Origin: Paenibacillus sp. ACRRY
GTDB taxonomy: Bacteria; Bacillota; Bacilli; Paenibacillales; Paenibacillaceae
Assembly (NCBI RefSeq): GCF_022346995.1
Contig: NZ_JAKRNM010000002.1
Location: 865,424 to 929,423, forward strand
Reading direction: 5' to 3'
Length of the DNA: 64,000 nucleotides
Shown: piece by piece, positions 52,909 through 64,000 of the stretch
Layout of the letters: each line of letters begins with the position of its first letter
Position numbering within the stretch: position 1 is the stretch's first letter
The notes under the pieces: generated by a model
What the model was told of the DNA's origin: nothing
The model's input: the letters and a program-made list of their open reading frames with translations, nothing else
Database searches by the model: none
Made by a program: the position numbers and the translations under genes

Positions 52909-53040
52909 TCTGAGGACACATAATTTTCATAAAACCGCCGCAGTTTTGTGACGAAATTCGCTATAATTGTTCATAGGATGTTCACAGTTGGGAGAGACCA
53001 TGAACAATTAAGAGTCAGTCACTGCAAAGGGGAGCAGCAC

Positions 53041-53568
53041 ATGGGGAAATCAAGAAGAACGGTGCAAATCGTCATTTTGTTATTGATCCTGGTGTTGGGC
53101 GGATATGCGATCACCACATCGGTATCCGGCTCGAACGGCAAGCCGAAAGAAGGGGACAAGGCTCCTTCTTTTGAATTGCTGGGCCTGGATGGTCAAGTGC
53201 ATACGTCTGAAGAATACGAAGGTAAGGCCATGGTGATCAATTTTTGGGGCACATGGTGTGAGCCCTGTGTAAAAGAGATGCCAGCGCTTCAAGCTCAAGC
53301 AGACAAGTGGAAAGATCAGGGTGTTCAATTTATCGGCATTAATGCTGGAGAAGATCAAATGACCGTGGATAATTTTGTTCGTTCGGTGGGAGTTAATTTT
53401 CCGATTATGCTCGACCGGGACAAAACTTCGATTCGGGATTTCGGAATCTCTCCGATGCCTACCACATTCTTCGTATCGAATACGGGCAAAATCTCTACTA
53501 TTCATATCGGCCAACTTGATTTGGATACGCTTGACGCTCAAATTTCACAACTGGCGAAGCAGCCCTGA
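53041..53568 (+). CDS. resA: Thiol-disulfide oxidoreductase ResA
   Basis: 175 residues. N-terminal membrane anchor ('VQIVILLLILVLGGYAITT'), then an extracytoplasmic thioredoxin fold with the 'WGTWCEPCVKEMPAL' active site and the cis-proline in 'SPMPTTFFVS'. Reduces apocytochrome c heme-binding cysteines in system II. The CEPC motif is identical to B. subtilis ResA. Start ATG 53041 with 'AAAGGGGAG'. Confidence 0.93.
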   Translation: MGKSRRTVQIVILLLILVLGGYAITTSVSGSNGKPKEGDKAPSFELLGLDGQVHTSEEYEGKAMVINFWGTWCEPCVKEMPALQAQADKWKDQGVQFIGINAGEDQMTVDNFVRSVGVNFPIMLDRDKTSIRDFGISPMPTTFFVSNTGKISTIHIGQLDLDTLDAQISQLAKQP

Positions 53569-53582
53569 CAGGAGGTCTAGTC

Positions 53583-55256
53583 GTGTTCCAGAATACCAAA
53601 TGTGAATGTGGACATCAGAACCCGGTCGGTACCGTACTCTGTGAAGCATGCGGTAAGCCGCTGTTGGAAGCTGAGGCTAAATCCGAAGAAGTTTTGGAAA
53701 TGCGCTATGATGGCAGGGCCCGTCGCTCGCAGCGCAGCAACCCGAATATCATTGATCGTGTGTGGAACTTTTTTTCATCCGTGAAGATTGCGGTCTATCT
53801 GATTGTATTTACCCTTGTAGGGTCCATGTTGGGAACCATTTATCCTCAAGAGAGTACGTTTCTCAACATTGATCCATCTGTGTATTACAAAGAAACCTAT
53901 GGACAGTTGGGCCATATCTATTACCTGTTGGGTCTGTCCCATACATACGAATCCTGGTGGTTCATCCTATTGCTCGTCATGATCGGGGCTTCACTCGTCA
54001 TATGCAGTTTAGACAGGGTGCTTCCGCTCTACAAGGCACTCAACAAGCAGAAAATCCGTAAACATATGCAGTTTCTAACGAGGCAGCGTCTGGTATACCA
54101 AGGTCCCATTGAAGAGGGGACAAAAGACTGGATTACGAAAGCGGTTACGCCGCTTAAGAAGAAAGGATATCGAGTGCATACAGAGGGAGATGCGCTGCTG
54201 GCCGAGAAGCAACGATTCGCCCGGTGGGGACCCTATGTTATCCACATTGGTTTAATTATCTTTCTTCTGGCTGTGTTGGCCCGTGGCCTTCCCGGACTGA
54301 ATCTGGACGAACATGTTGCCTTTCCGGAAGGTGAGATTAAGAAGATCCCAAATACCTCTATGTATTTGAAAAACGAACAGTTTAATGTTGAATTTTATAG
54401 TGAAGAGGAAGTACCCGAACAGTTTCGAAATTTGAACAAAATTGTTCCAAAACTGTTCGAAACCAAAGTCGTGTTGTATGAATGCACCGCCGATTGCTCG
54501 GATCTGTCGAAGAAACCTCAATTAAATGAGGTTGCCCGGCATGATGTAAGGGTGAATCATCCATTGAACTATCATGGGTTGAAAGCGTATCAGTTTGATT
54601 ACGACCTTACACCTACCATTCGCTCTGTAACTCCTGATTTGGTTGATGCCAGAACGGGTGAGAAGTACGGTTCAATTCAGATTGACATGGTCGATACAGA
54701 GCGCTCCTTCGAGGCAGGTCCATATTCGCTTACTGTAAAAGACAAGTTTATGGATTTCGGACTTGATGAAAACGGTCAGCCTAAATCCTTGTCGCCTTCA
54801 CCTAATGCACCAGCCTTTTTATTCGTCATCAAAGGACCGGAGTTGCCTGAAGAAGGAATTCAATATCTTTATTTTGCAAAGCAGGTGGATAAAGAGCGTT
54901 TTAGACAGGATTCAATTAACCAGCAGCTGGTAGGAGGAGATATTCCTCTGCAGCTTGAAGTCGACAGTATGGATAAAGTTGATATCATCCAATCCGTAAG
55001 TTATCTGAATATACGTGTAGATAAGGCAATGCCTTTTGTCTGGATTGGAGCTGGAATTGTTATGCTGGGGTTAGTTATGGGCTTTTACTGGCATCACCGT
55101 CGTATCTGGATCCGAATCGATGATGGTCAGCTCACGTTGGGAGGACATACTAACAAAAACTGGTTTGGCTTCAGGCGTGAAGTATCAGCGGTGTTAAAAC
55201 AGATGAATCTGGAAGTGGATGAGAAGTCGTTGGATAACGGGGGGAACCAAGGATGA
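53583..55256 (+). CDS. resB: Cytochrome c biogenesis protein ResB with N-terminal zinc ribbon
   Basis: 557 residues. Core ResB features are membrane helices at about residues 70-90, 125-145, 220-240 and near the C-terminus ('FVWIGAGIVMLGLVMGFYW') around a large outside domain. ResB and ResC form the heme-delivery and ligation complex. An extra N-terminal segment 'CECGHQNPVGTVLCEACGK' looks like a cytoplasmic zinc ribbon; I do not recall it from B. subtilis ResB. Start GTG with 'GGAGGT' upstream. Four-base overlap with resC. Confidence 0.92.
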   Translation: MFQNTKCECGHQNPVGTVLCEACGKPLLEAEAKSEEVLEMRYDGRARRSQRSNPNIIDRVWNFFSSVKIAVYLIVFTLVGSMLGTIYPQESTFLNIDPSVYYKETYGQLGHIYYLLGLSHTYESWWFILLLVMIGASLVICSLDRVLPLYKALNKQKIRKHMQFLTRQRLVYQGPIEEGTKDWITKAVTPLKKKGYRVHTEGDALLAEKQRFARWGPYVIHIGLIIFLLAVLARGLPGLNLDEHVAFPEGEIKKIPNTSMYLKNEQFNVEFYSEEEVPEQFRNLNKIVPKLFETKVVLYECTADCSDLSKKPQLNEVARHDVRVNHPLNYHGLKAYQFDYDLTPTIRSVTPDLVDARTGEKYGSIQIDMVDTERSFEAGPYSLTVKDKFMDFGLDENGQPKSLSPSPNAPAFLFVIKGPELPEEGIQYLYFAKQVDKERFRQDSINQQLVGGDIPLQLEVDSMDKVDIIQSVSYLNIRVDKAMPFVWIGAGIVMLGLVMGFYWHHRRIWIRIDDGQLTLGGHTNKNWFGFRREVSAVLKQMNLEVDEKSLDNGGNQG

Positions 55257-56515
55257 GTTTATTGGATTTCAGCAGCGACGCATTTATTGTATCTTTTTTT
55301 CTCTATTGTGCTGCATTTTTGTTATACGCTGTTGCTGTTATGGGCAAGAAGTGGAGTAATCGGGATCCTCAGGCTCATGTAGACAGATGGGGGAAAAGAG
55401 CATTTATCGCTTCGATCGTTGCACTCGCCGCACATTTAGTGTTCTTTTTTACACGCTGGGCTGGAGCAGGTCACATCCCGGTCAGTAACATGTATGAATT
55501 CATGACTTTTTTATCCATGATGATCATGGTCGCATTTATTGTGGTATATGCCATCTATCGAAAATCATTGCTTGGACTGTTTGCATTACCGCTTACCATT
55601 ATTATTATGGCATATGCCGCCGTATTCCCACAGGAAGTACAGCCTTTAATCCCTGCATTGCAGTCGATTTGGCTTAAAATCCATGTAACCCTTGCTGCCC
55701 TTGGAGAAGCATTCTTTGCGGTTGGCTTTGCAGCAGGCTTCATGTATTTGCTCCGTACCGTCGATTTCAGTGGGAAAGATAAATCGTCCAGACGTGAGCG
55801 CGGCTGGGTGGAGTTCACACTCATTACGATTGTCGTTGTAATCGGGTTTATTGGAACCGTATTTGCTTTTCGTGCCACGGGGTACGAGACGGTTTTCGTC
55901 CAGAAAACGGCCAGCATTGACACAGAGGTACAGGAAGATAGTACAATAGAGAAAGTGATTTATCGCATGCCTCCAATTTTTGCACCTTATCAGAGTGAAG
56001 TGGAGAGCATGACACCGTTTCTTGGGATGAAGGAACCTCTACTTGAGACGCCATCCTGGATGAACGGAGTTAACGCCGGACGCAAATTAAATACGGTAGT
56101 CTGGTCATTGATTGTAGGTTTGATTCTCTACGGAATTATACGATTAATCGTAAGAAGACCGCTCGGACAAGCTCTGCAACCTATGCTGGACGGCATTGAT
56201 GCTGATGATTTGGATGAAATCAGTTATCGTGCGATCGCCATCGGTTTTCCGATATTTACATTAGGGGCATTAATTTTTGCCATGATTTGGGCTCAGATTG
56301 CCTGGAGCCGTTTCTGGGGCTGGGATCCCAAAGAAGTGTGGGCACTGATTACATGGCTTTATTATAGTGTGTACCTGCATTTGCGTTTATCCAGAGGTTG
56401 GCAGGGTCGAAAATCTGCCTGGCTTGCTGTGCTCGGATTTCTGGTTGTTATGTTTACGCTTGTAGGTGTGAACTTGATCATTGCCGGACTGCATTCTTAT
56501 GCAGGAGCAGACTAG
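55253..56515 (+). CDS. resC: Cytochrome c synthase subunit ResC (CcsA family)
   Basis: 420 residues, polytopic. The conserved heme-handling motif is 'SRFWGWDPKEVWALITWLYY', preceded by histidine-bearing helices ('IVALAAHLVFFFTRW', 'HIPVSNMYEFMTF'). Ligates heme to apocytochromes on the outer face of the membrane together with ResB. ATG start within the end of resB (ATGA overlap). Confidence 0.93.
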   Translation: MSLLDFSSDAFIVSFFLYCAAFLLYAVAVMGKKWSNRDPQAHVDRWGKRAFIASIVALAAHLVFFFTRWAGAGHIPVSNMYEFMTFLSMMIMVAFIVVYAIYRKSLLGLFALPLTIIIMAYAAVFPQEVQPLIPALQSIWLKIHVTLAALGEAFFAVGFAAGFMYLLRTVDFSGKDKSSRRERGWVEFTLITIVVVIGFIGTVFAFRATGYETVFVQKTASIDTEVQEDSTIEKVIYRMPPIFAPYQSEVESMTPFLGMKEPLLETPSWMNGVNAGRKLNTVVWSLIVGLILYGIIRLIVRRPLGQALQPMLDGIDADDLDEISYRAIAIGFPIFTLGALIFAMIWAQIAWSRFWGWDPKEVWALITWLYYSVYLHLRLSRGWQGRKSAWLAVLGFLVVMFTLVGVNLIIAGLHSYAGAD

Positions 56516-56656
56516 GATAGGCAGATTCGCCGAAGTTTTGGAGAGAATCCATGAAACCATGCGTTGCCCCTGCGTTAAAAGTGGGCATTCAAATATTGTT
56601 CGCCAGATCGAACATAATAGAAGTGATTGGAGTTATTGCAAAGGGGCTGGAGTGGA

Positions 56657-57373
56657 ATGGCAGAACATGAGAACCGAATACTGGTCGTGGATGATGAGGA
56701 ACGAATCCGTAGACTTTTGAAAATGTATCTTGAAAAAGAAGGATATGAAATTGATGAAGCGGAAGACGGCGAAACGGCATTGCGAAAAGCAACCGCTGGA
56801 GACTATGGCCTGATTTTGCTCGATGTTATGCTGCCTGGGATGGACGGTGTAGAAGTGTGCACTCGTCTTCGTCAGGTGAAATCAACTCCGGTATTGATGC
56901 TTACTGCAAAAGGGGAAGAAATTAACCGTGTTCAGGGGTTTGAAGTAGGAGCAGATGACTATGTGGTGAAACCATTCAGCCCACGTGAAGTGATTTATCG
57001 GGTGAAGGCAATCCTGCGTCGTTCTTCTGCAACTGCATATCTGTCCAAAGAAAGCAATTCAAGCAACAATATCGTATTCCCTCATCTGGTTATTGAGCAT
57101 GACGCTCATCGGGTAACTGCGGGCGGGGAAGAGATAAGTCTTACACCTAAAGAATACGAGTTGTTACATTACCTGGCGACCTCTCCAGACAAAGTGTTCT
57201 CCAGAGAGGAATTGCTCAAGGATGTGTGGAACTACGAGTTTTTCGGTGATCTCCGCACCGTAGATACGCACGTCAAGCGTCTTCGTGAAAAGTTGAACAA
57301 GGTGTCGCCTGAATCGGCGGCTATGATTACGACAGTTTGGGGTGTGGGTTATAAACTGGAAGTACCGAAATAG
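56657..57373 (+). CDS. resD: Redox-responsive response regulator ResD
   Basis: 238 residues, OmpR/PhoB family. Receiver domain with 'ILVVDDEERIRR' and the phosphoacceptor in 'LILLDVMLPGMDGVEV', conserved 'MLTAKG' and 'VVKPFSPREV', and a C-terminal winged helix ('SLTPKEYELLHYLATSPDKV', 'VDTHVKRLREKLN'). Activates respiratory and nitrate/low-oxygen genes. Start ATG 56657 with 'CTGGAGTGGA'. Confidence 0.94.
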   Translation: MAEHENRILVVDDEERIRRLLKMYLEKEGYEIDEAEDGETALRKATAGDYGLILLDVMLPGMDGVEVCTRLRQVKSTPVLMLTAKGEEINRVQGFEVGADDYVVKPFSPREVIYRVKAILRRSSATAYLSKESNSSNNIVFPHLVIEHDAHRVTAGGEEISLTPKEYELLHYLATSPDKVFSREELLKDVWNYEFFGDLRTVDTHVKRLREKLNKVSPESAAMITTVWGVGYKLEVPK

Positions 57374-58826
57374 TTTCAATTTCTGGAGATCACTGGTCGG
57401 GAAGTTATGGATAACGATTATATGTCTTGTGGGCTGTGTGCTCATTGCGCTGGGTCTTTTTCTGCTACCGTATATTGATACGAACTTCGCGGAGTCGGAA
57501 TCCAGAGACATCAAGCGTCTGTTCACATATGTCTGTATCATCGGTTTCAGTTTGACGACATTCTTCGCTCTCTTCCTGTTCACGAAGATCACTCAACCAA
57601 TGCAGCAGCTGATTCAGGCAGCTAATGCCATTCGCAAAGGAAATTATGGGACAAGGCTCTCCCTAGTGACTAGCGACGAGATTGGTGAACTGGCTAACAC
57701 ATTCAATCACATGGCGGCTCAACTGGAGGACAACATTCGGAACCTGAACCATGAGAAGGAACACTTGGCCAGTGTGCTTCGTAGCATGACAGATGCCGTG
57801 GTTACCTTTGATGGTGAAGGTAAGGTCATTCTGACGAATCCTCCAGGGGAGAAGATCATGCAGGCTTGGTGTGACCTGGATTGGGCACAGGACGAAGAGG
57901 GGCAGGAAGTAAATAAGGGGGATGTATCTTCCCGGGATGTTCCTGAACCTCTAATTCCTTTGTTCAAACTGGTTATGGAGCATGGCGGTGATCAGAGCTC
58001 GAATGTGCATGTTCAGCAGGGAGTATGGTCTGTACAGATGACGCCTCTATATGCGGATAGTGTTGTTCGAGGTGCGGTTGCCGTTCTGCGTGATGTGACT
58101 GAAGAGGTTCGATTGGAGAAGATGCGTCGTGATTTTGTGGCTAATGTATCTCATGAAATACGAACGCCGTTATCCATGATGCAAGGTTACAGTGAAGCTC
58201 TTCTGGATGGCATGGCAGCTTCTCCCGAGGAAAGTGAAGAATTGATTCAGGTCATTCATGATGAGTCACTGCGTATGGGCAGACTGGTCAAGGATCTGCT
58301 GGATCTGGCCCGGATGGAAGCAGGGCATACGGATATGGCGATGAAGGAAGTCGATTTGGTGGAACTTCTGGAACGGGTGTATCGGAAGTTTTCCGTACGC
58401 TCCAAAGAACAGGATATCCGGCTTCATTTTGAATCTAGTCAGTCTACTATTGTGCTTCAGCAGGCTGATGAAGATCGTCTTGAACAGGTATTTACCAATC
58501 TGCTTGATAATGCATTTCGTCATACACCTCCCGACAAAAATGTCATTATTGGAGCCACGTTGGCTGGAGATCATCGAACGTCCATAGCTAAAGTGTCGAT
58601 TAAGGATGAGGGTGCGGGTATTCCTACTTCCGATCTGCCATTTATCTTTGAAAGATTCTACAAAGCGGATAAGGCGCGGGTTCGTGGAGAAAGTGTAGGT
58701 ACTGGACTGGGTCTGGCGATCGTTAAAAATATCGTTGATGCACATCATGGTATCATTCATGTGAACAGTACGCTTGGCGAAGGTACAGAGTTTATATTAC
58801 AATTTCCGGTGAATTCCCCGAAATAG
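57342..58826 (+). CDS. resE: Sensor histidine kinase ResE
   Basis: 494 residues. Two membrane helices ('LWITIICLVGCVLIALGLFL', 'TYVCIIGFSLTTFFALFLFT'), HAMP, a PAS-like domain (about residues 150-240), HisKA with 'FVANVSHEIRTPLSMMQGYS' and an ATPase domain with 'NLLDNAFRHTPP', 'IKDEGAGIPTSDLPFIFERF' and 'GTGLGLAIVKNIV'. Phosphorylates ResD. The extracytoplasmic loop is much shorter than in B. subtilis ResE, only about 25 residues. Start uncertain: GTG 57342 lies inside resD without a good ribosome site, and family homology begins around residue 11 ('FNFWRSLVGKLW') where no standard start codon exists. Confidence 0.92.
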   Translation: MWVINWKYRNSFNFWRSLVGKLWITIICLVGCVLIALGLFLLPYIDTNFAESESRDIKRLFTYVCIIGFSLTTFFALFLFTKITQPMQQLIQAANAIRKGNYGTRLSLVTSDEIGELANTFNHMAAQLEDNIRNLNHEKEHLASVLRSMTDAVVTFDGEGKVILTNPPGEKIMQAWCDLDWAQDEEGQEVNKGDVSSRDVPEPLIPLFKLVMEHGGDQSSNVHVQQGVWSVQMTPLYADSVVRGAVAVLRDVTEEVRLEKMRRDFVANVSHEIRTPLSMMQGYSEALLDGMAASPEESEELIQVIHDESLRMGRLVKDLLDLARMEAGHTDMAMKEVDLVELLERVYRKFSVRSKEQDIRLHFESSQSTIVLQQADEDRLEQVFTNLLDNAFRHTPPDKNVIIGATLAGDHRTSIAKVSIKDEGAGIPTSDLPFIFERFYKADKARVRGESVGTGLGLAIVKNIVDAHHGIIHVNSTLGEGTEFILQFPVNSPK

Positions 58827-58851
58827 CCGGATTTCATACGAAAATTGCGGA

Positions 58852-58880
58852 AACACCCTCCTGAGGAGGGTGTTTTTTTG
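58852..58880 (+). terminator. Rho-independent terminator of the res genes
   Basis: AACACCCTCC-TGA-GGAGGGTGTT, a strong stem, then T7. The remaining 58881-59024 is A/T-rich leader DNA for the collagen-like gene with no clear promoter. Confidence 0.92.
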
Positions 58881-59021
58881 TTGAAGTGTACCGTTTAATC
58901 TTGTTCATCGTGGAACATATAAAATAAGTTAAATTTACAAAACAATTATATTGTCCAAGATAATTTTCCCTCCAACATGACATAAGCTTGAAAACAAGGT
59001 AGTCAAAGGAGGATTGGATAA

Positions 59022-64000
<4,979 letters not shown>

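Noticed and set aside
58911..58990. Sigma-K-like -10 sequences (CATATAAAATA, CATAAGCTT) before the collagen-like gene
   Set aside because: Spacing within the -10 or to any -35 AC motif does not fit the consensus; not enough to call a promoter.

Overview
The window is a chromosomal segment of an endospore-forming, low-to-mid GC Firmicute, almost certainly a Paenibacillus (my inference; no 16S rRNA is present). The evidence is a dense set of sporulation genes (spoIVB, spo0A, spoIIM, dacF, spoIIAA-AB-sigF, spoVAA-AB-AF, ytfJ/gerW, dacB, spmA-spmB), Bacillus-type Shine-Dalgarno sites and frequent TTG/GTG starts. Gene order follows the B. subtilis dxs-to-resE region with local gains and losses.

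Layout. 1-6.7 kb: dxs end, tlyA, a hypothetical gene, argR, recN, spoIVB and spo0A, with a sigma-H/0A-box control region before spo0A. 6.9-8.8 kb: an EAL and a GGDEF protein (cyclic-di-GMP turnover). 8.8-12.1 kb: an iron-responsive island with three Fur-box matches, an AraC regulator whose frame runs without a stop into a siderophore-binding lipoprotein, and a YumC-like flavoprotein. 12.2-16.8 kb: small accessory genes (FlxA-like protein, YiiX-like hydrolase, zinc-ribbon proteins, tdk, a K+-channel-like protein, DUF2627). 17.0-24.5 kb: branched-chain 2-oxo acid dehydrogenase operon, lipB, and pepT flanked by two very small genes I identify as prli42 and mciZ. 24.6-33.6 kb: nudF, endoQ-like, spoIIM, fur, yqzK, xerD, punA, a small membrane protein, dacF and the spoIIA operon. 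33.7-35.7 kb: a divergent DMT transporter/AraC pair. 35.8-36.1 kb: a noncoding stretch with strong long-range base pairing. 36.2-41.0 kb: reduced spoVA operon, lysA, ppiB. 41.2-45.4 kb: FMN riboswitch and ribD-ribE-ribBA-ribH. 45.5-58.8 kb: scpA-scpB, DUF2953, ytfJ, dacB, spmAB, a secreted serine protease, rluB, resABC and resDE. 59.0 kb to the end: one open reading frame of more than 1,650 codons for a collagen-like protein that alternates GXT tracts with 15 copies of an about 45-residue module resembling a family 5/12 carbohydrate-binding domain; it runs off the window.

How they work together. Spo0A activates entry into sporulation and the spoIIA operon makes sigma-F, which drives forespore genes such as dacF and spoIVB. 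SpoVAA/AB/AF, YtfJ, DacB and SpmAB act in spore germination, dipicolinate handling and cortex structure. ResABC build c-type cytochromes under ResDE control. The rib operon is controlled by its product through the riboswitch. Fur, encoded at 27.3 kb, is the likely repressor of the iron island at 8.8-12.1 kb.

The most unusual items are the AraC/lipoprotein continuous frame with a promoter, Fur box and ribosome site embedded in the coding sequence; the structured element before spoVAA; and the modular collagen-like giant with very recent internal duplications.
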